This document shows positions 21,541 through 32,551 of a stretch of DNA of 64,000 bases, piece after piece. This stretch comes from Ahaetulla prasina (lineage: Eukaryota; Chordata; Lepidosauria; Squamata; Colubridae). Location: contig NC_080546.1 of assembly GCF_028640845.1 (NCBI RefSeq), positions 15,411,520 to 15,475,519 of the forward strand, written 5' to 3'. How positions within the stretch are numbered: the stretch's first letter is position 1; every line of letters begins with the position of its first letter. The position numbers were made by a program, and so were the translations under genes. The notes under the pieces were generated by a model that worked only from the letters and a program-made list of their open reading frames with translations, searched no databases and was not told the origin of the DNA.

Positions 21541-22002
21541 CAGTACACAGCCTGATATAATGCACAATATTTAAACAATTTCTGCACAGAAAGAAGTATT
21601 CCACTATCAGATATGATCTTGTAAAGCTGGGAAGTTTCCCTGATGGGAAATCTTTTTTTTCTTCTAATTCCTCTCTCCCTCACAGAACCCGTACAAGAAA
21701 GATTTGGGTTAAATTTCTAATAAAAACAATGTTACTCTTTAACATTAAACAAATCTTTGGTAATTTGTAGTATATAATTTTACTATTTGACATATTCATG
21801 AAATTTACAAAGCAAGCCTATGCATATTTATTTAGAACGGGATGTCAAGAAAAATTCTCATTCTTTAATTTAGTGGATCACCTTCCATAAAAATCTTGCG
21901 AATGATACATTTTGGAAGATGTAAACATCTGAAAATGCATATCTTTTCCCCAGGGATATTTTCAGGTTGCAAATGTTCTTGTTGGGGAGAGACGAGGGAG
22001 GT
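21541..22002. other. Low-copy stretch
   Basis: AT-rich; nothing recognised. Confidence 0.35.
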
Positions 22003-22216
22003 GGGCAGGAGGGAGGAAGGAAGAACAGAAAGGAGAGGGAGAGAGAGAAGGAAGGAAGGAAGGAGGGAAGGAAGGAAGGAGAAAAGAAAGAGGTGGGCGG
22101 ATGGAAGGAGGAGAGAGAGAGGAAAGGAGGCAGGGAGGGAGCGGGGAGGGAAAAAAGGAAGAAAAGGAAGAAAAGAAAGGGAGAGGGAGAAAGAGAGGGA
22201 AGAAAAGAAAGGAGAG
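22003..22216 (+). repeat. Purine-rich GGAA/GAGA low-complexity tract
   Basis: Almost pure A/G strand over about 210 bases, made of GGAAGGAA, GAGAGAGA and GGGAGGGA variants. The Lys/Arg/Glu- or Ser/Pro/Phe-rich frames over it are artefacts. The tract continues at 22513-22567 after the hAT-type insertion. Confidence 0.95.
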
Positions 22217-22224
22217 ACTGGCAG

Positions 22225-22504
22225 CAGAGATGGTATTCAGCCAGTTTGGACTGCTTTGCCCGAACCGGTAGCGGAAATCACAGGTGGGCCTGCCCACTTG
22301 CCCTGGCTTTATGCTATCCTATTTATGCACTTTTTTGAGGCTGCGTGCATGCGTGGAAGGTGTGCGCACAAGCAAAGCACATGCACGGAAGGCTGGGCGC
22401 ATGTGCGAAAGGCAGGCGCATGCGCGAATTGGGGGCGCGCATGCACAAAGTGAACGCGCATGCGGGGGCGAGCAGGTAGTAACATAATGTGAAGTCCAGC
22501 GTTG
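22225..22504 (+). mobile_element. hAT-type element, family beta, in the purine tract
   Basis: Starts CAGAGATGGTATTCAGCCAG; the right end CAGCGTTG is diverged. Exact 8-bp duplication ACTGGCAG at 22217-22224 and 22505-22512. The interior is rich in alternating GCGCATGCGC-like sequence. Confidence 0.85.
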
Positions 22505-22512
22505 ACTGGCAG

Positions 22513-22567
22513 CCAGAAGGAAGGAAGGAAGGAAGGAAAGGAGGAAAGAAAGAAAGGGAGGGAGGGA
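22513..22567 (+). repeat. (GGAA)n tract, distal half
   Basis: GGAAGGAAGGAAGGAAGGAA followed by GAAAGAAAGGGAGGGAGG. It is continuous with the tract at 22003-22216 before the hAT insertion. Confidence 0.92.
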
Positions 22568-22739
22568 TATAAAGATTTCTTCTTTTCTTTGTTTTACCTC
22601 CCCCCTCCTGTTATGCATATCACAGGATAATTTCTTACATCCACTTTCAGTGAAATAACCAGTTCCCATAGGCAGAAATAACTTCAATTCCAAATAGTGC
22701 TTCTTCAGATGAGTTTTATATTATTATATTATACTTCCC

Positions 22740-23270
22740 TGGATGAGAAAATGGAGAAACATGCTCTTGGAAAGCAGGCCCCACCTTCCTAAATAGCCCA
22801 CAGCAGATGTCAGCACTTAAGAGATAAAGAGATAGATAGCTCTATTCATAAGCAAACACCCTCACCCAAGATCCAACAATGGTAGAATTAGCCCTCAACC
22901 ACAATAGGAATTGCCCAAAGCCCCTTCATTGCATCATCTCAGTTACATCACCCACAGCAGTTCAAACTTCAACTAAACATAGTTCAGACAAACTCCTAGG
23001 ATTTGTACATGGCCCCATGGGAGTCTGACAACAGCCAATAGAATACATGCTCTTGCACAGGAACAGGAAGATCAAGGGCAAAGCTTAAAAATGGTATAAA
23101 AACCCCTCACTTTCAACTCCATTTTGTCAGCTGCACCAGATCCACAAACCCCATCTGGTTCTGCTTCATCAATAAATGGACCCTCTTTCCACTCAGCCTC
23201 TAACCTCCATTTTGTCTCCAGTGCCTTTCTCCCAGCTTGGAACTGAACCAGATGGATACTACTTCCAACA
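22740..23270 (+). mobile_element. LTR, family D (copy 3)
   Basis: Contains CCCCTTCATTGCATCATCTC, CCCATGGGAGTCTGACAACA, TATAAAAA at 23095-23102 and a possible polyadenylation signal CAATAAA near 23167. It ends ACTACTTCCAACA. The left boundary is approximate. No internal region. Confidence 0.8.
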
Positions 23271-23404
23271 CTCATAAGGAGGCGATAGTGAGCTGTCTTC
23301 TCAAGGGCCACTGTTGACCCAATCAATTTGGACAGTTATCATCCAGTTTTCAATCTTTCAATTTTAGGGAAAGTTGTGGAGAAGATAGTCTCACCACAGC
23401 TGTT

Positions 23405-23686
23405 GTGTCTCGCTTGCTCCCCCTGCCGCAGCCAGGCCCCTCTTATCTCCTGCCAGATGCTGATAGTTCGGAAGAATGTCCTGGCATGCCTCCAGCCCCC
23501 AGCCCTGGCACCATGCCTGGACAGGCCGAACAAACAAACCTCCCTCCGATAGCATGTGTGCCTGAAGCCAGCCACGAGCTGAGATTACCAACAGCTGGAG
23601 ACGAAACGATGCAATGGATAGACCCACGCTTCCGGAGAATGGAGAGGCGACGTCACCAAAAGGAAGGGAGGGGCAGGCCTGGATAA
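23405..23686 (+). other. U3 reading frame of LTR family A (copy 2), 93 codons
   Basis: Same start and stop positions relative to the LTR as the other A copies. Pro/Ser/Glu-rich body, then WIDPRFRRMERRRHQKEG at the C-terminus, stop 32 bp before TATATAAA. The basic end is much better conserved between copies than the middle. Confidence 0.42.
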
Positions 23687-23717
23687 GTGCTGAGTCATGG
23701 AGCCACACCCCATGGCC

Positions 23718-23725
23718 TATATAAA
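23718..23725 (+). promoter_or_regulatory. TATA box of solo LTR A
   Basis: TATATAAA in the context CCATGGCCTATATAAAGG. It is identical in copies 1 and 3 (14321-14328 and 46248-46255, both minus). This is the expected U3/R core promoter; activity of a solo copy is unknown. Confidence 0.7.
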
Positions 23726-24250
23726 GGATCTGCTTTCTGGCATTCTCTGAGTCAGGCAAAGTCTAACTTGGATTGCTGAAGTCACTTCCTGGTCTCCTGC
23801 CTGCCTTGAGAACTCTGATAGGACTTTGGCAGAGCTGCAGAGGCACGCTTGATACGGACTTCCCCGACCCGGCTGTCAGCGGAGGAGTGGGACACGACAA
23901 CAGCTTTAAAGGATGCTGAATAAAGTGGATTATCCAGACTCCATTCAGTCAGGATTCAGGTTGGGGTAGGGATAGGAACAGCATTGATCATTCTTGGATG
24001 ACTTCTGGCAAGAACAGGCTGGGGCATTCATTCTTGCTTTTCTTGACCTCTTTGCAGATTTTGAGATCATCGGTCATGGTATTTGTCTGCACTAACTCTT
24101 GGGAGTGGGTTGCACTGTGCTAAGCTGGTTGGATGGAGTCAAGAGGTCCAGCCTATGGCTCCTACTTTGTGGGGTGGCCTCAATGACTCTCCAGCGTGCT
24201 AATGACCAGATGACCACAAGGAATATAAATCTTTCCATTCTCCACCCTTC

Positions 24251-24667
24251 AGCCATAACAGAAGAGGTGGATGAGAAGTGAAATATCTTCAAGCAAAACA
24301 GAGAAAGTCCAATTGCCTTTTGAAAAAAATCAACTTTGAGATATGTTCATTCACAATTGTTTTTTTAAAAAAAATCATGATTTAGTTAATAAGCTACAAC
24401 TGGCTGTGTTCATACAATATGCTAATCTTTAAAAGAGGTTTACAAACTAGAGTAAACCTAGTTTGCCTAAAAGGCTTAGCTGAAAAGAAAGAAGTTACAC
24501 AATAATTTAGTGCACTGCTTCTCAAATTTTGCAGTCCCCTAAATTGCTATCTGAATAAATATGTCTGGTGGTGGACCCTTTAACTTCACCAAAGATGAAG
24601 TTTCAAAATATGAGGTTGTTGAATCCCAATGTTTAGGAATGTCACTCCTAGCATTGATGTATAAAAA
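24251..24667. other. Low-copy stretch
   Basis: Nothing recognised. Confidence 0.35.
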
Positions 24668-25021
24668 GATAAAGGTAAAGGTTCCCCTCGCACATCTGTG
24701 CTAATCATTGCCGACTCTAGGGGGCGGTCTTCATCTCCATTTCAAAGCCAAAGAGCCAGCACTGTCCGAAGACATCTCCATGGTCATGTGGCCGGCATGA
24801 CTAAACGCCAAAGGGGCGCGGAACGCTGTTACCTTCCCACCAAAGGTGGTCCCTATTTTTCTACTTGCATTTTTTACCTGCTTTCGAACTGCTAGGTTGG
24901 CAGAAGCTGGGACAAGCAACGGGAGCTCACCCTGTTATGCGGCACTAGGGATTCGAACCGCTGAACTGCTGACCTTTCGATCGACAACCTCAGCATCTTA
25001 GCCACTGAGCCATCGCATCCC
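24668..25021 (-). mobile_element. tRNA-derived SINE (family B)
   Basis: Minus-strand copy. The tRNA-like head with A box (TGGCTCAGTGGCTAAG on the minus strand) and B box (GGTTCGAATCC) lies at 24930-25015. The body TAGGTTGGCAGAAGCTGGGA and tail GGTAAAGGTTCCCCTCGCAC are well kept. Confidence 0.92.
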
Positions 25022-25992
25022 TTTATACAGTCCTCTTAATTTTTCCTAAAAAAAAAAAATCTCATTAGGATTATATTACTCGAATGTCTGAACTTGATTG
25101 CCTTATTCAAGGAACCATTCGTTTTATATGTGTCATATGTGCCATCTTGATTATTTTTTAAACATCCTGCCACTGAACCCTGATTGTAGGACCTTGTTTC
25201 TATATGTCTTTGGTACAGTTTCCCTGAAAAAAAAATATTTGGAAAGGTCACTTTCTTACCTTTGAAAGAATCATAACTATACTGCAAGCGTGGAACAAAT
25301 AATTCCTTCAGTTCCAGCAGAAAAAGATATTGTCTTCTTCAATCTTCTCCCAGCCCTCTCCATTTCTCCATTTTATTGTGAGATGAACCATGACAGATAG
25401 TTGAACAACTGCCCTCTGGATGGTATCTTGTGAGAGATTAGTGAAAGGCTTAGATATTCTTAAAGAAAGATTTGGTGACTGACTATCTTTAATTTATCAG
25501 CAGCCTCCTTTGACTTCTGCAGCTGTCAACATTACTGTATTAAAAATTCATCAACCTGAAGGGTTTACTCTTGCAGTCAAATTCACTAAGGATCTTTTTC
25601 TTTCCAGTTTTTGCTTCTTCATTAAGTGGATGGTTTTATGTTTCCGTTTATCATCAAAAGAGCTGGTTTCATGTGGATTTCAACTGTTCCTCAGGATTCT
25701 CCCTCAGAGCATGCTTAATTTACCTCGTTTTTCTAGGTTTTCCCATTATATTGGGCTATAAGTAAATGAATCATTATGATACTGGTGGGAATATTTGGTT
25801 GACCTTGGCTGATCTTGAAAGAGTTTCACAAGGTTGAAAGGGACACCTTCAAATTCTAGGGCTGTGGGCAAGACTAGATCAATGAAACATCTTTAAAGAA
25901 GTCAGTGTCAAAACAACTCCATCATGTTCCATGCAGAAGTCAAGTTCAAGCCTGAGGGTGTCTTTTTAAAAAAAATAAAAATAAAAATCAAT
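25022..25992. other. Low-copy stretch
   Basis: No repeat family and no supported gene. Two overlapping frames near 25510-25765 are hydrophobic but lack a supported start, domain or splice context. Confidence 0.35.
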
Positions 25993-26336
25993 AAGGTAAA
26001 GGTTCCCCTTGCACATATGTGCTCCCAACTCTAGGGGGCAGTGCTCATCTCTGTTTCAAAGCCAAAGAGCCAGCGCTGTCCGAAGATGTCTCGTGGTCAT
26101 GTGGCCGGCATGACTAAACGCCAAAGGTGCACGGAACGCTGTTACCATCTCACCAAAGGTGGTCCCTATTTTTCTACTTGCATTTTTTACGTGCTTTCGA
26201 ACTGCTAGGTTGGCAGAAGCTGGGACAAGTAACGGGAGCTCACCCTGTTACACGACACCAGGGATTTGAACCACTGAACTACCGACCTTTCTATCGACAA
26301 GCTCAGCGTCTTAGCCACTGAGCCACTGCGTCCCTT
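25993..26336 (-). mobile_element. tRNA-derived SINE (family B)
   Basis: Nearly collinear with the copy at 24668. The B box (minus strand) is altered to GGTTCAAATCC. It ends on the left in GGTAAAGGTTCCCCTTGCAC next to an A-rich run. Confidence 0.92.
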
Positions 26337-26850
26337 AATCAATACCAACCTCCATTCTTCCTTTTCTTTGAACTATCAGACTCTTTTTCTTTCAATAGAG
26401 CCTAGATGCAGTAGTAGCCATTTAAATTATATACAGGTAATAATTAATTAATTCAGTTACTTTTATTTATCATGTGCCTGTTCTCTGAAAGTTTACCTGT
26501 GGGGTTCCCTTCTGATTTATCTCTTCTTTTTACCTCAACTCTTTGAAAAAGGGCAGGACTAGAGAGAATGAATGAATCTTAATTACTCAGGAGCTCTTTG
26601 GTCTCCCTGATCAAGGTTTAATTCATTTATACACAAACTTACAAACACAATGCTCAAAGATACACACATACACACAATCTTAGACTCCCCTCTGTATTCT
26701 TCATTCTCCTGTCAAGCGTAGGAAATCAGAAGTTCAGATAGTTCAGATGAATTTCCCTCCCTCCCTTCCTCCCTCCCTGTTTGTTGTGTGCTAAAGTTGA
26801 AGCTCTCTAAAAGAATCTGAACTACTAATAATCAAAATAAGTTGGCAGTA
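26337..26850. other. Low-copy stretch with a short pyrimidine run
   Basis: CCCTCCCTCCCTTCC-type run at 26755-26780; otherwise nothing recognised. Confidence 0.35.
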
Positions 26851-26858
26851 GATAAGAG

Positions 26859-26995
26859 CAGTGGTGGGATTCAAATAATTTAACAACCGGTTCTCTACCC
26901 TAATGATTTCTTCCAACAACCAGTTCACCAAACTGCTCAGAAAGTTAACAACCGGTTCTTCCGAAGTGGTGCGAACTGGCTGAATCCCACCACTG
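26859..26995 (+). mobile_element. 137-bp hAT-type MITE, family beta (short form)
   Basis: Termini CAGTGGTGGGATTCAAATAA and TGGCTGAATCCCACCACTG, imperfectly palindromic. Exact 8-bp duplication GATAAGAG at 26851-26858 and 26996-27003. Two other copies have exactly the same length (28408 and 50201). Confidence 0.96.
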
Positions 26996-27003
26996 GATAA
27001 GAG

Positions 27004-27279
27004 TCAACTGAATTCAAGGTGGGCTGGATCTCTTATGGGCGCAAAGAGATTTGAGACTGATGACATGTTTGACCCCTCAGCCTGGTCATCTCCTACATTT
27101 CCTTTCCCTTTTCAGCTTCTCTATATAGTAACAGTAGTAGTGGTGGTAGTAATAACAGTCAGAGGAAAATGGCTGCAGAACAAGGAAGAAGTGGAGGGAT
27201 TGGATGGATCAGGAAAGGAAGGAAAAGGGCATTGAATTCTAGGTGAAGGTGAGGGTTGGCAATAAGTGGTAGAAAAGGT
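27004..27279. other. Low-copy stretch
   Basis: Nothing recognised. Confidence 0.3.
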
Positions 27280-27645
27280 TTAGTGAACTCCAGAAAGAAA
27301 TAGTAGGGACTTTTCCGCCATAGCTCCTACTCTCTGGAATATCATGCCCCTCAAAGTGAGATCTGACCTCACCCCTTGGGCCTTCCAAAAGAGCCTCAAA
27401 ATTTAGATCTGCTGATTGGCCTGGAGCTCCAATGGCGACATCCCATTCTGGAGGTGGTTGGTAGACTAGGAAGATCCTGCCTCACCCTATTGTGTTCTGC
27501 TTCCTACTTATTTCATTTCTGTGAATTTTAATATAAATGTTTTGATGTTTATATCCCCATTTTGATGATGCTGTAAGCCACGAGAGTTGCTTGATAGTGA
27601 GATGGGCAGCATACAATTAAATAAAGTAAAGTAAAGTAAAACAAC
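27280..27645 (+). mobile_element. Diverged L2-like LINE 3' end
   Basis: Translation near 27312-27400 gives APTLWNIMPLKVRSDLT and FQKSLKI, the L2-group C-terminal pattern. The 3' end GCTGTAAGCCACGAGAGTTG runs into AAATAAAGTAAAGTAAAGTA. It is older than the other L2 copies. Confidence 0.72.
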
Positions 27646-27958
27646 AAAATCTTCAGAAGTTTCGCAAAGACAGAGATGAAGGACTAAAGAAAGCGAGATA
27701 CTACAGAAGCAGAAAAAGGGAGAACTTGAGGGGGAAAATTTTGATGGGCAAAGTTTCTGCAGCCACTTGCAGAACCAACAAATGTTTTTGGATATATTAA
27801 TTCCTTTTAGATACTTGACTGGCACACATGCTCAAATATTGGACACATGCTCACCTTGACATGTGCTACAGATATCTCTGGCAAGCAACATGAAATGTTT
27901 AACAAAGAAATTAAACATCTTCCACACAACATATTGCCATTTGCGATCTACGTTTTTA
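27646..27958. other. Low-copy stretch
   Basis: Nothing recognised. Confidence 0.3.
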
Positions 27959-27966
27959 GTATACAT

Positions 27967-28389
27967 CAGGGGTAGGCTGCTGGGGGTTCGGGAAAACCTG
28001 TAACTAAGATTCTGTGAAGTTCAGATAACCCCCAAATCCCACTCCTGGCTGGCCCTGTTCACCCCTCCTCTCCCAGGAGTCCCCACACGCCCCGTTTTGG
28101 ATGCAGGTAAATACAGAGTGCACATGGAGGCTGAGGGAGGGCAAAATAATGGGCCTACAGGAAGTTCGGGAAATTCCTGGCCTCCAGAGAGCCTCTAGAG
28201 CCTCCAGAGCCTCCAGAGTTTTCACCCTCCCAGAGGCTCGAAGAAAACCTCTGGAGCCCGGGGAGAACAAAAATGTGCCCCCCCTCCGCCGTGGCGCAGG
28301 AGGCCAACAGAGGCCACGTCCAACATGGTCATGCCCATCCAGCAACTGGGAAGAGAACCCCTTGCTAAAATTTTTGAAGCCCATCCCTG
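27967..28389 (-). mobile_element. hAT-type non-autonomous element, family beta, GC-rich long form
   Basis: Starts CAGGGGTAGGCTGCTGGGGG and ends TTTTTGAAGCCCATCCCTG. The flanks GTATACAT (27959-27966) and GTATATAT (28390-28397) are an 8-bp duplication with one mismatch. Opposite orientation to the copy at 3792. Frames across it are compositional. Confidence 0.9.
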
Positions 28390-28407
28390 GTATATATCAC
28401 CTAAATT

Positions 28408-28544
28408 CAGTGGTGGGATTCAGCCAGTTCGCACTACTTCGGGAGAACCGGTTGTTAACTTTCTGAGCAGTTTGGCAAACTGGTTGTTGGAAGAAATCAT
28501 TAGGGCAGAGAACCGGTTGTTAAATTACTTGAATCCCACCACTG
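28408..28544 (-). mobile_element. 137-bp hAT-type MITE, family beta (short form)
   Basis: Termini CAGTGGTGGGATTCAGCCAG and CTTGAATCCCACCACTG. Exact 8-bp duplication CCTAAATT at 28400-28407 and 28545-28552. Reverse complement of the 26859 form and only ten bases from the right duplication of the 27967 element. Confidence 0.96.
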
Positions 28545-28552
28545 CCTAAATT

Positions 28553-29465
28553 TACATCGTTTATATAAGTTTTGAGTTGCAAACTGTGACCATCAGCATA
28601 GGACAGTATGAGTCCCATAAAAATGTCATCTTCAGGGGTGCACTGGTTTCCTAGTAAAGGCTATTATTCTCCGAAGGAAAAATAACTTTAATCGGTTTTT
28701 ACTCTGTATTAAAAAACCCCTGCTGTCAGAATTACAAGGGTAGCTTTCAGCTGGACGCAGGGCCATAAGGATTTATAATTCCCCAGTAATGTGCAATAGT
28801 TCATCATGGAGACATTCTTCAGTGAGAACTAAGTTAGTGAAAGTCGAAGGAGAGAAAGGGCATGGTCGTAATTGGAATAGTAGAGCAATTTAGTTGCTAA
28901 TTTACAGCTATTGATCATAAGGTTTATGTCAGGATCAACAAGATATTTGCTGGGCTGAATTTCCCCCACCCTAACTTGGGGCTCTTATTAAGACTCCTGC
29001 TGTTTTTATGCTAATTGGCAATTGCAGAGGAAAAGAGCATCAGACAATGAAGGAATATAGCCGTTGGTCTTCACACACGGCAGGAAAGATTGTCATACTG
29101 AGAGGGACCCGTGTGTGTGATCATCTAGAAACCTGGACTGGAAATCGGGGAGAGACAACCGTAATTATATGTATTTGTAAATTATGCTACAGGCAATATT
29201 TAAAGCTGAATAGGATTGGCCAAGTGTACTGTCTATTACCAATGACTTGCTAGGGAAGTTTAGCAATGTTAGCACTGTTTGTGGACATCAAGGGTTTCGT
29301 TGGGGAACTAAAAAGTAACAAATGGAAAGCTAGAAAACCTATTTCAAAGAAATCCTCTTTTTAGCATGCTTGTGGGAGACATCATTGTTCAAGTCTCTTT
29401 TCAGCCTTGACATCCGAATTTCTCATTCTTATGGCCATACTGGGTTAGATTAGAATGGAATTGAA
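28553..29465. other. Low-copy stretch
   Basis: No repeat family recognised. Contains TTTATGCTAATTGGCAATTG near 29005, the kind of AT-rich motif found in conserved non-coding elements; this is only a suggestion. Confidence 0.3.
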
Positions 29466-29660
29466 CAGAATGGAACAGAACAGAACAGCAATAGCAATAG
29501 GACTTAGACTTATATGCCACTTCACAGTGCTTTACAGCCCTCTCTAAGCAGTTTACGGAGTCAGCCTCTTGCCCCCAACAATCGGCGTCCTCATTTTTAC
29601 CGACTTTGGAAGGATGGAAGGCTGAGTCAATCTTGAGCTGGTGAGAATCGAACTGCCAAA
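29466..29660 (-). mobile_element. SINE related to family A, different tail
   Basis: The minus strand gives ACTCAGCCTTCCATCCTTCC and GATTGTTGGGGGCAAGAGGC, the family A body. The tail is CTGTAAAGCACTGTGAAGTG followed by CTATTGCTATTGC and GTTCT repeats instead of the L2-like end. It is probably a distinct subfamily. Confidence 0.75.
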
Positions 29661-30794
29661 ACCTGTTAGAGGAAAGTTGGGATGAATGCAGAATGATAAA
29701 AAAGACCAGGAAGTTCCTGCTTTAGGTATTAACATTAATTCTAAGGCTGAGAACGTGTTGGGATCAGGAATCCATAATTGTAAATATTTGTTAGCTTTAT
29801 ATACTGCCTCTCGTTCAAGAATTCAATGTCGTCTACAAAATGCTTCCTCTGCCCACATTTTTCACACAATAAAAACCCCATGGGGTTCTTCCTTTATTCG
29901 TGTCAAAAGTGCCTTCAAGTTGTAGGCATAGGACATTCCACACTGAGCAAGTAAAATAGGTGTGAAATAGGTGGCAGAAACAGTTGTCTATGTTTGTGAT
30001 TGGGTCTTCTCTGAGAGCCTTGTGACCAGCTCTTTGCTATAAACAATTTGCCCTATTCTGCTGAGAGGGGAAGGCCCCATGGGGCATGGGGGACCCCCAA
30101 AAAAATGAGACTGGGGAAATCTAAAAATGACCTGGGGACTTTTTCTGCTCCAAGTCTCTAGTGCCTTTGTCAAAACCAATCCATAAATGTATTATTGGAG
30201 ACAGCTGGAGATTTTTTTCTTTTTAAAGTAAAAGAAATACTTTTCTGCATTGTGACAGCAATACAATTTTCTTCGGAAAAATCCAGGTAAAATTGTGTTG
30301 AATTCAGACATTGATGCAATACTGCAGGTATTTTTGTACAGATACTCCCCTTCACAGCATCTGCTTTTGTGTAGTGCACTCCATTTTTCTTCCTTTGTAC
30401 AGGGACTGCTATGAATAGAGAATGCTGATGGTGGAAGAAAATAAGCCCATGAAATAAATATATCACACTTAAGGAGGTTTTTTTTTTGCCCTAGAAAAAC
30501 CAAAACAACACAGTACATTAAACACGGAAAGATGCTTAGGGAAACAAACAAAAAGGAAAGGAAAGGAAAGGAAAGGAAAGGAATAAAACAACAACTGTCC
30601 TTAAAAACTAATTTATGCAAGGTATTAGATAGAGATCTACCCTAAATTTTAATCCATTTATTGGGCATCTGCAGCGATTGGCAGAGTCCCGTTCTGGTCA
30701 GCACTTTTGAGGGCTATGTTTTTTTGCAACTACTGGTAGTAGGATGCAATCTTTTGCCGCTTATGGAAACGGTGCAGTTTAAAACAGTAAGTCA
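29661..30794. other. Low-copy stretch with a short (GGAAA)n run
   Basis: GGAAAGGAAAGGAAAGGAAA at about 30556-30580. Two minus-strand frames at 30170-30620 overlap in different phases and have no recognisable domain. No supported gene. Confidence 0.35.
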
Positions 30795-30802
30795 CTTTAG
30801 AC

Positions 30803-30937
30803 CGGGGTGTCAAACTTGCGACGCCATGTTGTCATCAAGGGACATATCGCAACTTTTTCCCCCCTTCGCTAAAATGTGGGTGAGGGTGGCCAGCGCGTGA
30901 TGCATCCAGCCTGCGGGCCGCAAGTTTGACACTCCTG
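30803..30937 (+). mobile_element. Short hAT-type MITE, family alpha
   Basis: Starts CGGGGTGTCAAACTTG and ends CAAGTTTGACACTCCTG. The flanks CTTTAGAC (30795-30802) and CTTTAGGC (30938-30945) match at seven of eight bases. Same 135-bp length as the 17875 copy. Confidence 0.92.
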
Positions 30938-30964
30938 CTTTAGGCAGAAGAAGACAACCAAAAC

Positions 30965-31373
30965 TTACATGTGGGGTAATAAGTTGTTGGGTGGGCGTGG
31001 CCATTGTAGGCATGGCCTACTCGGCCTCCTGCACCAAGGGGGGCATGTCACCCTCTCCAAGCTCCAGAGGCTTTCCTCGAGCCTCTGGGAAGGTGAAAAT
31101 GGCCTTCCCTGGGCTCCAGAGGTCCTCCGGAGGCCAGAAATGGGCTCGTTTCCAAACTTCCGGGAGGGGCATTTTTCGGCCTTCAAGAGCCTCCATGTAG
31201 GCCCTGCACTTACTTGGCATCCAAAACGGGCCACATGGAGACTCTTGGAAGGGGCGGGGCGGGCAGGACAGGAGGGGCCAGTCAGTTGTTGCAACTACCG
31301 GTTCGGCGAACCAGATGTAAAATTAGCATCTGGTTCTCCCGAACCGGTCCAAACCAGCTGAAACCCACCCCTG
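30965..31373 (+). mobile_element. hAT-type non-autonomous element, family beta, GC-rich long form
   Basis: Interior blocks TTGGGTGGGCGTGGCCATTG and ACCGGTTCGGCGAACCAG, right end CTGAAACCCACCCCTG. The left terminus is lost but the flanks ACCAAAAC (30957-30964) and ACTAAAAC (31374-31381) match at seven of eight bases. Confidence 0.82.
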
Positions 31374-31454
31374 ACTAAAACTGAGGAAAAAATGAGGGCA
31401 GGGAGGAGACTGGTGACTAATGAGAAGGGGAAGATGGAGTAGATGGGGCCAGAG

Positions 31455-31558
31455 CAGTGTTGGTGACTTGAAGATGTATGAACTTCAATTCACAGAATTC
31501 CCCAGCCAGCATTGGATGAAGTCCACACATCTTAAAGCTGCCAAGGTAGAAAAAATAT
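31455..31558. mobile_element. Palindromic MITE (family P), degraded
   Basis: Left arm GACTTGAAGATGTATGAACT then ATTCACAGAATTCCCCAGCC; right arm GAAGTCCACACATCTTAAAG and CTGCCAAGGTAGAAAA. The arms are partly complementary. Related to 32443, 53482 and 56736. Confidence 0.75.
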
Positions 31559-31689
31559 TGTGCTAGTGAAATAGAATACATGGACTTAAAAGTGTTGGAG
31601 AGCTCATCCAGTGCCACCATCCCGCTCCCACTTAATTGGATTCAGGACTGGGGCAGCTTCTACTTAAAAGTACTAGAATTCAGAGGCTG

Positions 31690-32177
31690 TGGTGGTTGTC
31701 CCAAAAAATTTCCCCCCCATGCCATCATCCTGCTAAATAACCTATTCCCACAACACTGTCAACCTATTTACTAAGACTGTATTACTATTATTTTTCTTAT
31801 CCTTTCTATTACCTATCTCCTTTTCTACTTATGGTATAGCTTTGTTGCTTGTATCTTTATTATTTATATTGTTTTATTTAGTTACCTAGTATGATTTATG
31901 TTGATTGGTTATTTAGTATCCTATGACTATCACTAAGTGTTGTATTTTATGATTCATGATGAATGTATTATGATGACTATGATCATGATTTATCATTTAT
32001 ATCTTTTATGTACACTGAGAGCTTATGCACCGAAGACAAATTCCTTGTGTGTCCCTTCACACTTGGCCAATAAAGAATTCTATTCTATTCTATTCTATTC
32101 TATTCTATTCTACTCTACTCTACTCTACTCTACTCTACTCTACTCTACTCTACTCTACTCTATTCTATTCTATTCTG
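31690..32177 (+). mobile_element. L3/CR1-type LINE 3' end with ATTCT/ACTCT array
   Basis: Coding end remnant (CATGCCATCATCCTGCTAAA), then the 3' UTR with ACTGAGAGCTTATGCACCG and ACTTGGCCAATAAAGAATTC. It passes directly into ATTCT units (32080-32110), about ten ACTCT units, then ATTCT again (to 32177). 5' truncated. Confidence 0.9.
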
Positions 32178-32442
32178 GAATTAAAGATGATTAATAAACC
32201 CTGGTCAGAAAGGAAACCAGTCTTAAGAAAAAACTTACATATAACATCCTAACACGGTTTGCAGGGTTTTGACTTACTAGGTTTATGAAGCCAGCAACTG
32301 TGGTTGCTAAACTGAAATTGTGTTTAAGGCTCAGTGTTGTGTATGAAGCCAGCTAATTCTGACTTAATCAACAAGCCGCAGGAAAGGCAATCACAACTGT
32401 GTAAGTATTAGACTAGTTAATGACTCTGAATTACTGCAGTAT

Positions 32443-32551
32443 TTCTCAACCTTGGCAACTTTAATACATATGGATCAAATCCCAGAATTCTTTAGCCAGC
32501 ATGCTGGGAATTGAAGTCCACACATCTTTAATTTGCCAAGATTTGAGAAAC
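32443..32551. mobile_element. Palindromic MITE (family P)
   Basis: Starts TTTCTCAACCTTGGCAACTT and ends TTTGCCAAGATTTGAGAAAC; the centre is AGCCAGCATGCTGGGA. The arms pair over about 45 bp with mismatches. No coding capacity. Confidence 0.85.

Larger units (their letters stand above)
23401..23899 (+). mobile_element. Solo LTR, family A (copy 2)
   Basis: A 499-bp element starting TGTTGTGTCTCGC and ending GGGACACGACA. Exact 5-bp duplication ACAGC at 23396-23400 and 23900-23904. TATATAAA at 23718-23725. It is inserted in the old L2-like fragment. Confidence 0.93.
23285..24250 (+). pseudogene. L2-like reverse-transcriptase fragment, split by LTR A
   Basis: Before the insertion the translation gives DSYHPVFNLSILGKVVEKIV, equivalent to the NYRPVSNL region. 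After it come blocks like SIQSGFRL and FLDLFADFEIIGHG, matching the LDLSAAFDTIDHG region. Many substitutions and stops: an old, diverged L2 copy, interrupted at 23401-23899. Confidence 0.75.

Noticed and set aside
21896..22453. 185-codon Arg/Lys/Glu/Gly-rich frame
   Set aside because: It is a translation of a purine-only tract plus a hAT-type insertion.
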